From Temnothorax longispinosus (lineage: Eukaryota; Arthropoda; Insecta; Hymenoptera; Formicidae), in contig NC_092365.1 in assembly GCF_030848805.1 (NCBI RefSeq), positions 17,785,049-17,849,048 on the forward strand: 64,000 nucleotides of DNA, given 5' to 3'. Within the stretch, counting starts at the first letter, position 1. Every line of letters starts with the position of its first letter. The notes under the pieces were generated by a model. The model was not told the DNA's origin. It worked only from the letters and a program-made list of their open reading frames with translations, and searched no databases. Of this stretch, positions 53,371 through 64,000 are shown one piece after another. The position numbers and the translations under genes are program-made.

Positions 53371-55325
53371 GAATAACTGCGCCAGCGGATTAAGAGAGCC
53401 TTTCTTGGCTACGTTGCATCAAAACGTTCATGTTCATTCATTTCGTATGTATGCGCAAAAATATATAAAAAAATAAGAATTTCTTTACCTCATTTAAACA
53501 TGCAAGAAATTCAGTAATGCCCGAATTAACCGGGAGAATTTTCTCTTGCGCGAATTCGCACATGTTGCCTCGGGTTAACACATGGCAAACTACTAATATG
53601 AAACATCGAGATAATCTTTTGTATTTCACGTTGAATCTTCTCGGGAATAGTCGAGAAATAAAGAGAGTGAACACAGCAACAATGTAATCGTACAAATGTA
53701 ATCGTAATACGGCACGAATTTGCAACTCAAATGTGCCAGGTATATTCAATAAACCATGCATAAACGCCTGTGGCACAAATGTTTATTTTTAGGTCAAAGT
53801 TGCTATTTTGTCGCCGAGAGCTTTTCGCCATCGGCTTATAATGTGTGTCGAGTTGATTAATTAGAATTTGAAGTCAAGCCATCACGAGCATGCAAACGAA
53901 TGCGATGTATGATTCGTTGTGAAACTCGCTTTGGGCATCGCGCCGATGATTTTTTTTCTCCCCAGCATAAAGCTTTCACGTGTGATTAAATACGTTAAAA
54001 CTCGCGCATCGGCATTATTTTGTGTTATTTTAGCTACGGCGCTTTTAACGCGTGCCGACCCATACTCGCGCGACCGTCTGTAAAACAAAATTCGATAACC
54101 GCAAATTTGTATGCGGATAGACCTTGCCAGCCTGTAATTCCGACGAATGCATCTTTATCAATTAATCGCTAATTATAGTTGCGCCGCGCGATATGTGAGA
54201 TTGGGCGAATTTCGCAAAAAGCGTTATATTATCAGACGACCTAAAATTAATTACGCGATAAAATAGGAAAATACCGCTAATTTTTTCAAATTATAAAAAG
54301 ATAAGAGACTACAAAGTATACAGAGACGTAAAACAATATATGACAGTTAAAAACAATTTAAATAAATTACTTAGTAGTTCCACAATGAAATAATACGTTT
54401 CAAAACAATTAATATGTATCCAAAAACAAATAGCGTGATCATAAAGCGATACAGCAGATATAACGTATTTTGAAACGTAACTGATGAAATGAATACAGAG
54501 CCCGTTGTTACAATATCGTGCACAAATATAGAAAAAGTTAAATAAAGCGAGAAAGAGGTTAACGGACATAGTTACGAAAATTAAAAATTTTCCACAAAAA
54601 AAAAGCTACGTCGATGCTATTATATTTCGCAATTAACGAGAAAAGTTAATAAGTTAGTCTCGCTTTCCCGTACGTTTTAAGGACTTTCACGTTAAATAAC
54701 ATTTTGTATTTCCAGAATGCTGAGTAACGCCTAAGCAGCTTAATTAAACGTTTGGATGATATAATACCCCCCGATATTCGCAATACTGCCGCGGTGTTAA
54801 TGTTCAGCCAGCGTAATTATCCTGTTTAATTTATTCTACAGCGTCTTGTAGTTTACGATTCAGTAATTCATTCAAAGTACGAGATATGCGCGCGGATAAC
54901 AACAATGCGCCTTCAACAATGCGAATCGCAAAGCTTTCACGCGTGGATTATATGCGCTGTACTACTATTTCTCCCTTTTTTTACCGTGTTCCACGTAGTT
55001 TTACACCAGGCACAACAAAATCGAATACACTTCGCGGTTGGCCCGAAAACACTCTAGGCCATAGTTGTTTGCCATTCGGCGTACGCACACATTTAATAAT
55101 TTTTTTTATATACCTATATATTCGCGTGCATGTACTATTTTTATGCAGTACACCATATCCCAGCACTATGTCCGACAAACAGACTCGCATATTTGTGCCA
55201 CGGATAGATAGTAATAAGAGCGCTTTATGCGCACATACTGCAAAGAAGTGTTGTAATAATAGCGTGCCTTTCAACAAACAAACTATGCGAGTCGCATAGT
55301 TCAATGATGCCCAGTCATTGAATTA

Positions 55326-55558
55326 AAACTTTTCGTTTATTTTGATGCACACTCTTCTAATACTTTTAACAGATGAATTTTAAGTGGTGCAAAATTATAA
55401 AAAGACTCGAATTATGGTCTTGCAATGTTTTGCATATAGGAAACACGAAGCGTATAGAAATTTTACCTTCAATGACTATTGACTTATGCATAAATTGCAA
55501 GCAGGTTTTTCAGGAACACAATTAAAAATACCATAAAGTTTATAATTATATAAAATTT
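55326..55558 (+). repeat. 233-bp direct repeat, copy 1
   Basis: This stretch, beginning AAACTTTTCGTTTATTTTGA and ending TATAAAATTT, recurs at 57769-58000 in the same orientation. The only differences I see are one missing base (ATGGTC against ATGTC) and one A/G substitution (CACGAAGCG against CACGGAGCG). It has no terminal inverted repeats and no coding frame. Confidence 0.93.
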
Positions 55559-56894
55559 GACGAATACTTTGTAATCATTAAACTTTATGTCAAATACATT
55601 ATAGCTGATTTATTTATTTAATTCAATTGATTTATTAGTGAAAAATAAAAAAGAGAAAAAATAAAATAAAATAATAAATAAAACACTGAAATTTTTGGAA
55701 TATAAGTGTTTAGCTGATACTAAAATTCTCTTATGGTATTTATTTCTCGTTAACAAAAATAAGAAAAAGATATTTACGATTTATGCATTTCCCTATATAT
55801 TTACGTAATTAAAAATAAATTATTTATTGAATGTAACAAGGGGGAAAAATGTTAATGTAATTGCATAATTCTTTTCTCTTCTTTTTCTATTATTTTTTTA
55901 AAGAAACTTATGATTAGTCTTTTTATTTTTCCAAGGTTAAATATAATGTGAATTAGTGCAAAAGAAAGATACATTTAAATATTTTTATGTGGATATGTTA
56001 TAAGCGTAAAATAACAGGATATATTTCATATATTTTATTTTATTTATTTCAAAATTGCTTAATGATTATTATTCAGATTTTTATAAGATGTCTCAATTTT
56101 GCTTTAATCTTTTATATTTTTCCTAATCTTTCTTATTTATTCATTAATTATTGCCTTGATTTTTAACGTAATTGCAAATATATGCCAAGAAAATTTTACT
56201 AATACATAATTACATAAGTTCAATATTTGAAACCGCGATGTATCGTGATTTATTTTTTTACTTTTCGAGTGATAACGCAACTATAAAATAATTAATCTAA
56301 TAGATTTAATACGTGATTAATTGTTCATTATTTATCTCCATCATAATCCAATTGATACATTTAATTGCGTATTTTGGTGATTAATTAAAGATCCTAACGT
56401 TACAATAGTTTCTGAATAATTGACTAATTAGTACTTTATTTAGAGAAATTATTAATACAGATCTTAGAATGCGCTATTAAAACATTAAATTATAATTCAG
56501 TATAATGAAATAAATCTGGAGAAATTTGATATCTGCCATGCAATTGAAACTTTAACTCAAGGGAAATAGCCGAAATAGGGAATGTACGAAGTCGAAAATT
56601 GCGTATTCCGTCTGATCATTTTCAGTCTTAACTACTGCACTTTGCCAGTTCAAGCTGAATGTGTATTTACCTTAGTGAACTAATGCAAATACTAACAAAT
56701 CTTGACTAAATTTTTTTTTAACAACATACTTAAGCAGACATATTAAATGAGATATCTATATATAGTCACGTATATATATCATGTATAAGGATATAAATAA
56801 TTTCGAGAGAACTATAACAGCTATGTTTGGATCGTATCAATTTTCGATGAAGATGTGGACGAACTTATTGTTAATTTAATATCGTAGTTTTTAA

Positions 56895-57114
56895 CTTCTA
56901 AATATACGCGTTATTTTTAGTAACGTATAGTCACAGGTGGGATCTGCAGGGATCCCCACAAGTTTTTTTTGTTTTCTCTAAAAGTAATGTAAGATATGTA
57001 AGTTTTAGAGTACATAAAAAATAAAACACATAACTGATATTTCGCGTAACTAAGAAAATACGTAACAAAAATAGCGCTTGGGGTCCGGCCAGACCCCGCT
57101 CGTGCAGTTAAAGG
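56895..57114. mobile_element. TTAA-flanked 220-bp element, possible piggyBac-type MITE
   Basis: TTAA lies at 56891-56894 and 57115-57118. Near each end is an imperfect palindrome: GTGGGATCTGCAGGGATCC at 56937 onward, and GGGGTCCGGCCAGACCCC at 57080-57097. Read in reverse complement, the second resembles the first. A GCG(C/T)TATTTTT then G(T/A)ACGTAT block is also shared in inverted form. The order of blocks differs between ends, so this is an old or rearranged element, or a less certain call than the one at 42380. Confidence 0.42.
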
Positions 57115-57768
57115 TTAATAAAATAAATAAACGTACGATAGCATCAAAATTAGGATTTTTACTAAGCTCTACTAATTTTTATCTCGAATAATAACGCGAT
57201 GGCGAAAAGTATATACATTTTTTAAAGAGGATTCAAAGTTTTCATGTTGAAATATATTTGAAATAAAGTTTGACAGTTTTACATTCAAGAGAGCTGTTAT
57301 ACCTATGCATATATGCGTTTCGAGCCACGACGGTGAATCGTTAAACGCGTAAGTAAAGTATCGCGAAGTTTTAACTAGTGATGCATTGACGAAGTCGGGT
57401 ACGCCGCGCCGGTATGAATTATATACCTACAACTTCGTTTTACAACAAAGACTAAATCATCAGTGTGCATGTGTTCCATTAATGTTTTACGTACAAACAC
57501 GTACGCGATGAGTAACCATTTGCTCGTCCACTTTTCGCACCGTTTTCGGAGAGAGAGCAACATTTCACCGCGATTTATATTTAGGCAAAAGTGCACAATA
57601 GTGTAAGTTATTAAGCAAAATTAAGTAAATTTGAAGAGCTTCGTACTCTTTCTATCGCATTTTTGCACAACTATTTTTAACAATTTTTCTTTTAAGACAT
57701 AATTTATATAAAAAAATATAGATATGTCTGCCTATACATATATATCGATGTTTCTTATTTTTATAGAT

Positions 57769-58000
57769 AAACTTTTCGTTTATTTTGATGCACACTCTTC
57801 TAATACTTTTAACAGATGAATTTTAAGTGGTGCAAAATTATAAAAAGACTCGAATTATGTCTTGCAATGTTTTGCATATAGGAAACACGGAGCGTATAGA
57901 AATTTTACCTTCAATGACTATTGACTTATGCATAAATTGCAAGCAGGTTTTTCAGGAACACAATTAAAAATACCATAAAGTTTATAATTATATAAAATTT
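57769..58000 (+). repeat. 233-bp direct repeat, copy 2 (232 bp)
   Basis: Near-identical to 55326-55558, about 2.2 kb downstream. The sequence TTTTCGTTTATA just after this copy repeats the TTTTCGTTTAT at its start, so copy 2 is bracketed by a short direct repeat. Copy 1 lacks this on its right side. Confidence 0.93.
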
Positions 58001-58213
58001 TTCGTTTATAGAATACATCAATAGTCAAGAAAATTCCAAGGTTAAACATTTTGAACTAATCCTAATCCATCTTATTCGAGTGAAATGTAATACGTACCTT
58101 TTTACATTTCACTTAATACATGCATCCATATACAATTATATCTGATATAATTATTGCACAATAGACACAGATCTGTTACCTCAAAGTAAAATAAAAAGTA
58201 CTTCGACACTCAC

Positions 58214-58258
58214 CGATTCGATGCGCAGCAGCGGAGTTGTAACACCGACTACGACGAT
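58214..58258 (-). other. Candidate 45-nt exon of a minus-strand transcript
   Basis: Read on the minus strand, a good acceptor (AATATGTTTGCTTTACAG, AG at plus 58259-58260) is followed by 45 bases and then a strong donor, TCG followed by GTGAGTG (plus 58212-58213). The bases are CpG-rich compared with their AT-rich surroundings. Read in phase 0 it gives IVVVGVTTPLLRIES. The other two frames give either a stop or a Ser/Arg/Ala-rich peptide. No family was recognised. It could be a 5' UTR exon of a nested gene or an exon of a long non-coding RNA antisense to the Ig gene. Confidence 0.45.
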
Positions 58259-58347
58259 CTGTAAAGCAAACATATTTCAATTAGAAAAATGCCTAAAATA
58301 ATTAATATTTCGAAAAGTGATTATCGTAAAATAAATAATCGACTCAC

Positions 58348-58440
58348 CCTGTGGATGCTCCGCTGGCACCCGATGCCTTCCCTAGGCCTGCTCCTCCTCT
58401 CAGTCTCAGGAATCTCAGGATGTCATGGTTAGGTTAGGTC
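58348..58440 (-). other. Candidate upstream exon of the same minus-strand transcript (5' end uncertain)
   Basis: A CpG/GA-rich stretch on the minus strand ends CATCCACAGG before the donor GTGAGTC (plus 58346-58347). The 89-bp gap to the next candidate exon is the size of a small insect intron. In one frame it joins the downstream exon without a stop (ending CQRSIHR, then IVVVG), but an in-frame TGA lies shortly upstream, near plus 58421, and no ATG was found in that frame. The 5' limit is a guess; sequence up to about 58,480 may also be transcribed. Confidence 0.4.
58427..58438 (+). repeat. Short interstitial TTAGG motif
   Basis: GGTTAGGTTAGG holds two units of the insect telomere repeat TTAGG. 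It lies at the start of the candidate minus-strand exon. Only two units are present, so it is not a telomere relic of any size. Confidence 0.6.
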
Positions 58441-58716
58441 GTCAGGTTCGTCGCACTCGCACAACACTGGCGAAAATAATTGTGGTTAATTATGATCGTA
58501 CTGTTCGGCCGTTACTAATTTTCAGAATACGATATCGTCCGGCATACTTTGTATACTCCCGATTTTATTACATTATGAAAAATAACGATCGAGAAGAAAA
58601 CATGAGCGGCTAAATTACGATTCACTGAAATACATGCTTCGCGATATGAATGTTGGACGACGCGACGAAGGGCTTTTTAATAAATCACCGATATACACAT
58701 ATGCCGCATTTATACG

Positions 58717-58832
58717 ATCGAGTTGAAAACATAATTAAGACGTGATATAAACCGTTCGAAAATATATGATCGAAATTCGGATATACGTGCGATACCTACC
58801 TACATTAAATTCTCGTGAAACGCATATGTTAA
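58717..58832 (+). repeat. Diverged direct repeat, copy 1
   Basis: ATCGAGTTGAA, then TAATTAAGACGTGATA, GTTCGAAAATATA and GAAACGCATATGTTAA occur here and again, in the same order and orientation, at 59561-59665. Several substitutions and small gaps separate the copies; this copy has an extra CTAC-rich insertion. Confidence 0.75.
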
Positions 58833-59446
58833 CGTTTTACGTTATTAAATATTATGATACGGAGCTAACTCTGCTAACTGCAATCGCACTTATTAAATGA
58901 ACGCGTCGCGAGTGGTCGCGAGTGTCGCGACGCTGCTAGATTCGGAATTAATTCGTTCCATCCCCGCTATCGACGACCGCGAAATTTAAAAGATAATGCG
59001 AAGACGGAGCACGGAGCACGGAGCTCCGCTGCCTACCTGCCCGAGGTTCGCCGCGCGAATGATAAACAAAACGACCTTGTCTTGTATAAACACGCGGCGC
59101 GCTATATACTGTCGCGCAAAAACACCGAGTCGCTGTGTGTGCCAGTTTAACGCTATGGCGGAAATATTTTACATGTTATAATATAAATACACGCGAAATA
59201 TTTAGTTCCTCTCTCTCTTGCATTTCAAACAAATTATTAATAGACCATCGTTGTTAAATCACTATTACGTTGGTTTTTCATTACTTGAGTCCGACGTCTC
59301 GGAAATTAACGCAATGAATGAACTGCGAATGACAAAGAATTTTACCGTCGATGTGCGAACGCAAAATTCGTATCACGTGGCTGATATAATTAACGCGGAA
59401 TTAATTACAATTGTACTTACTAATTAAAAACGCGGCGCTCCGAATC

Positions 59447-59470
59447 GATCCGTCCCACGATCCGTCCCAC
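59447..59470 (+). repeat. Perfect tandem pair of a 12-bp unit
   Basis: GATCCGTCCCAC occurs twice head to tail. Confidence 0.85.
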
Positions 59471-59560
59471 ATTCGCGAATTATACGTTAATGACCGAAAA
59501 ATTCGTGCACGACGTCGGCAATTTTATCCCGATATCGTACGATACGACGTGATTAATGAA

Positions 59561-59665
59561 ATCGAGTTGAAGACTAATTAAGACGTGATAAACTGTTCGA
59601 AAATATACGATCAAAATTTGGATTATACGCGCAATACATTAAATCCCATGAAACGCATATGTTAA
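59561..59665 (+). repeat. Diverged direct repeat, copy 2
   Basis: The partner of 58717-58832, about 840 bp downstream, with the same order of blocks. Divergence is clearly greater than in the 233-bp pair, so this duplication is older. Confidence 0.75.
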
Positions 59666-62600
59666 TAATAAAATCGATATCGCGATATCGTGACTTTCGG
59701 CTTAATCATTTGATCTAATGACATTACACTGTGCTTTTAATCCAAAAATAGTACAGAATTATATTTAAATAAAAAAAAATGTATGTTCAAATCGTTAAAT
59801 AAATAATCGCACTAAATTTCGTAATGGAATAATACTTTGTCATTCTCATTTGATCTCTATTTCAATCAATGAAATCGCACGAATATATCTACTTCGGTAA
59901 ATAGCTATCGCATCGATATAAGCTCATGAATTGTCGATCGCGGAATTGATTAATTACGCGAGTTGATTATAGTTAATCTCTTAAAGAGAATAATCGCGTT
60001 TTCTTCTTCCTGTCGTGAACGTGTTTCGTAAAGTAGGTAATAATGCACCGACATGCGGAACTGCTCGTGCCGCTAATTTGTATCTCAAGTCGAATCTCAT
60101 CACGCAAATGACAAGATGAAGTGCGCAAACACTGCGTATACGGCGCGTATGCCGCCGAAATAATCAACCGCCAAAGATATCATCACCGGCTAATTTGTCA
60201 CTACTACGAAATATATAACGTATAAAACTCATTTTAAACGATTTATAATTTATGATAGAATAAAGGTTAAAATTCGTTTTATACAATATTACATGCCGAT
60301 AGAATGGAAAATCAGAGGCTACAAGTGTGTATAAAACTGTTAAAGTACCTACATATATATAATATCTAAATACACGGCATAAAATTACACAATAATTGTA
60401 TTAATGAATTCAAATATAATAGAATTCTATTTTATAAAATTTGGCATAAATTTTAAAGTGCTTTATAAAATAAATATATGTAGAATGTTTTATTTTTCAT
60501 GTTCAAAAATTATTTCAATAAGTCCCATTATCATACATTAACTCTAAATTAAAGGATAAAATGTATCTTCATTTTAATTGGGAAAGTATTTATGTAAATT
60601 AATTTATTTTATTATTATTATTTACCTAAATTTTTACATTTCGGAAAAAATAAAATTTTATTTACATAATTTTAATAAAACAAAGATTGTGCTTTTAGGA
60701 AAATAATTTTAAACTGCTGCAAAAAATATTATTTAAGTTTTATTGTACTAAACTCATGCAATTTTACTTTTTTCGAAACGTAAAAATGGAAAAATTCCAT
60801 TAGTCAATTCTTATATTTTCTGCAATCAAAAGCAAGATAAATCTTATTCTACAAATAGACATTAGATTTAATAATACTTTCTATAAAAAGAAATTAAAGC
60901 ATTCACTTTTAAATTTGCATCAAAGAAAAGAATTGAGTAATTCATATGCAACAATTAAATATAATTATATAGAAACAAGAAATCATATAAATCTTTTCTC
61001 GTAATATATATCGAATTAAACGAGCTTATCACACGCCATCGCGCGATTGATAACATCATTACGTTTGGCAATATAGGTATGTAAAATAGATCAAAGACTT
61101 ATTTGTCTCCGATTCATAAATTAATAAATAACTACAACTCTTGAACAACCATCAAAATCCATTTTCATTTGGAATGTAAAACATATACAGATGGAATTAC
61201 ATGTGCATTTACTAATGCAAAAGATAATCTGTACGATAGTTGCGGAACAATCTGTATAACCGAAACCATTTATGCGTTCAACATTTTGAGTTAATCGGAT
61301 ATCTTTCCATAAAAGTTTTATTCGTCGAATATCGCCAATTAACAAGAAAGCTGACGCTAAAAAACAATCATAATGGATGAAAGGAAATGGAGGCAGCTAC
61401 CGACACAAAAGTAGGATCCTAAAAGCGTGCAATTTTCAGGAGATTATAAAACGCCTTTCGCGACAAGTAGATAAAAATTCGCACGCGCACACACAGTCGC
61501 ACACGCACACAACACTCTGTGATCCACACTTTAACAGCGGCTCTTTCTCTTAGCGCTTTATCTTCGCGGAGTTCCTCAGTGTTTTCTTACTATTCTTGTG
61601 CTCGTCTCGACCGATCTTTCTAAAGCCTTCCAACTAAACGAAAAAAAGGCACCGACAAGCTTGAAGCTTTTAGTATCCGCGGCACCTTTTCAAGGAAGTA
61701 AAACGAGGCAAATCGCCGAGATGCACAAGGCGGGCAGACTTGTGTCTACCTCTTTTTCCTTCTCCCGTCGACGCGAAAGACGGATCAAGAAAAAAATGAA
61801 CGGTGATATCTTCTGTGAGGTGTAGGTACGTGACGGCTCTGATCCCTTAAATGTTCTCATTTGCGCCATTGCGAAAGTCGAAACGCGCGCTCGAAAGAAA
61901 TCAAAGCGATTCTACCTTCAGTGCGAGGGGAGACTAAGGGTGAAGCATTGCAGAATATTCGCACCATTTTCTCTGAACTTCTCGCTACGATCTCGCATCT
62001 AAGATGCAACCAGATTACTATTAATTTTTCTATTTCTAAGTATGTCAAATATTAAAAGGCACTTCTATAATTATAGCAATAAACTTTAATTCGTTACTCG
62101 ATTTTATTGTTTATTCATAATTAGAGATATTGGTTGGCTCAAAGCGGATCAAATCGATTCACATATGTAAGATCATCTATTATCGACGGGACTAATAGTG
62201 AAATAGGATAGTGAGAGATAGGCCACGTGTACACTTGGACCGGCGAAACACAATAGCACATATCCGATAAACATAAATCCACGAAAGCTTCCCGGTATCC
62301 GTACGTAATCCAATTATACCTCAGACCAAACGATTCACGCGAATCGGGGCAAGATTGGGATCGTAAATGAATGTGAATACAAGTAATATGAATAGCGGCG
62401 TTTTGAGAAACGCGTCGAGACGAATTTAGTTGCTTATGACGATTCATTTATCACCGTCAACCTTCTCTCTCGCGAGATATCGTCCTTTATAGTTGAGCGA
62501 AGTTGCAAGTTTACTAAGTCATATCTCACTGCCCGCTCAAGAGAATGTTCACTTCCTTATTGTTCAGTGAACTTAACACGGGTTATGTAACGTAGTCGCG

Positions 62601-63344
62601 ACAGAAACACTTCTTTCTCCTATCATCGCGAAAAGCAATCGCAATCACGAAACATTTTATAATTCGTAATTTTGACGTTACTGACGTTATATAATACATA
62701 TTATGTTGGAAATTTTGTTACCTATATTGCGATTTATTACACGTAGTTGTTGTAATACTTAATTCTCCTTAAAATAATACATTACTCGCAATAATTAGTT
62801 AATTCCTGTTCTAATTCGTTGAAATCAACAGGCTTGTACATTATATCACTATAATTAAATTCGTTACAATAACGCCGGAGATCCTTTTTGCGAAGGAGTT
62901 ATACACTGTCCCCCGGTTCGCCAAGCAAAACCGGTAAAAACAGCTTCGTCGCTCATCTTCTTGCCTTTCCTCCTTGCTACCAGCTCCACCAGATCGACAG
63001 TACACGAGGAGAAACTTCGATGGCGTCTCTCCTTTTTCGTTCTTTCACCCCGTTTCGCCCTTGCTGCAGCCTATTACTATATCCCAACTATTCCTGCCGA
63101 CGTTTCCATCAAGCATCGATGAACGGGAGCATTTTCAGGGATGCCGACAACGAGAACGAGGGTATGTTAGCTGGGTAGCAGACTGTTGGCGCGGCGAAAG
63201 GGACGCGAACAGGCAGGACCGGGAAGAAGGGAGGGAGTGCGAGTTGGCCGAAGTGGTGTTTCCCCAGGGTAAGCATGAGCATATACTTGCCCGGGGCTTA
63301 TTCAGACAAATCGGTGATTGCTGCGGAGGCGAGCGAAAGGGTAG

Positions 63345-63346
<2 letters not shown>

Positions 63347-63378
<32 letters not shown>
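63347..63378. repeat. (GCC)n trinucleotide repeat
   Basis: A GCC run passes into ACC/ACT trinucleotides. It makes poly-Pro and poly-Ala artefact frames. Confidence 0.92.
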
Positions 63379-63379
<1 letters not shown>

Positions 63380-63667
63380 CACCACCACCAGCACCTTCAC
63401 TAACACCACTACCATCAGTCGCACATTGCCTTCGCCATCAGCACACCGCACCGAGGTACCCCGCGCCACAAACACGGTGCGCTTGCCTTCGGTGCAACGA
63501 TAGAACGAGACACACCGAAATTCGTTGTGCTTGCGAAGAGAGAGAGAAAGAGAGAGCGACACAGACGGACGGCCATACAGACAGACGAGGAACAGAGGCG
63601 GAAGTGGCAGAGTAGAGAACGAGAAATACTGAACGCGGCATAGGGATTGTCCGTGAGATGGTGGAAA

Positions 63668-63668
63668 T

Positions 63669-63735
<67 letters not shown>
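63668..63735. repeat. (GA)n microsatellite in a long purine block
   Basis: GA dinucleotides with AAAG interruptions. Purine-rich sequence extends from about 63,535 to 63,860. Open frames of about 200 codons over it on both strands are low-complexity. Confidence 0.95.
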
Positions 63736-64000
63736 GACGAAAGGCGGAGAGAGCGCAGTCGGACTGAAGAGGAACCAGGGAGAGAGAAGAATGATTGTTT
63801 CCATGATTACAATGGAGAGAGGAAGAGGAAAAGGGGAGAGATGGCCGGGCAGGAGGTGGCGGTCGCGAGTAAAGGGGTATGAGGGAGCAATCTCTTAGCG
63901 CTAACGTAGATTCGTGAGACAAGATCTTTCGAAATATTACACTGGAGGGGTACCGACCGCCGCCGACGTAGACGTGCCCACCGGGGAATTTCGTAACTGC

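Larger units (their letters stand above)
52998..64000. other. Probable next intron of the Ig gene, continuing past the window
   Basis: After the donor at 52998 I searched the plus strand for a phase-0 exon beginning V-A-W and found none, so the gene probably continues beyond 64,000. The stretch is AT-rich at 54,200-57,300 and 60,200-61,100. It contains direct repeats, a TTAA element, two minus-strand candidate exons and, at the end, a CpG- and purine-rich block. A donor-like CCCCAGG/GTAAGC occurs near 63,267, but I could not tie it to an exon. Confidence 0.45.

Noticed and set aside
53438..53776. 112-codon minus-strand frame with a possible acceptor (GTGCCACAG) and donor (GAG/GTAAAG)
   Set aside because: The translation looks partly protein-like, but no family was recognised and the splice sites are weak. 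Not enough to call an exon.
62974..63922. Frames of about 200 codons on both strands
   Set aside because: Built from (GCC)n and (GA)n repeats (poly-Pro, Arg-Glu, Ser-Leu). The region may be a promoter or 5' UTR but does not look protein-coding.

Overview
This is an insect nuclear genome window, gene-poor and intron-rich. The base composition is uneven: AT-rich stretches alternate with CpG-rich islands, and CpG is not depleted. There are many (GA)n/(TC)n and (TA)n microsatellites and several small TTAA-flanked elements. Together with the protein fragments, this fits a hymenopteran, perhaps an ant. The species cannot be fixed from sequence alone. None of the supported coding exons is evident as a long open reading frame; I found them from splice signals and family motifs.

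Layout. (1) At 63-208 (+) is the last coding exon of a chemosensory protein (CSP/OS-D) gene, with its 3' UTR and a poly(A) signal near 528. The rest of that gene lies before base 1. (2) From about 550 to 33,600 there is mostly intergenic or 5' intronic sequence: microsatellites, CpG-rich low-complexity islands, a TTAA-flanked element at 24,543-24,753, and one doubtful minus-strand transferrin-like exon at 11,881-11,998. (3) At 33,639-33,771 (+) is a start codon with a short hydrophobic leader, ending in a phase-1 splice donor. (4) A candidate 19.1-kb intron follows, carrying a hairpin element with piggyBac-type ends (42,380-42,597) and other inverted repeats. (5) At 52,900-52,997 (+) is an immunoglobulin-domain exon of the DIP/lachesin cell-adhesion family, whose phase fits the exon at 33.6 kb. 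(6) From 52,998 to the end I found no further exon of that gene, so the window probably ends inside its next intron. This part holds a 233-bp near-identical direct repeat pair, a diverged repeat pair, a third TTAA-flanked element, two candidate minus-strand exons near 58.2-58.4 kb, and a purine-rich low-complexity block at 63.3-63.9 kb.

The two main genes are not functionally linked. The CSP is a small secreted ligand-binding protein. The DIP/lachesin-like gene encodes a neuronal surface Ig protein. I found no previously undescribed multi-gene system. The points most worth checking are the long-intron Ig gene, the hairpin and TTAA elements, the recent 233-bp duplication and the possible antisense transcript.
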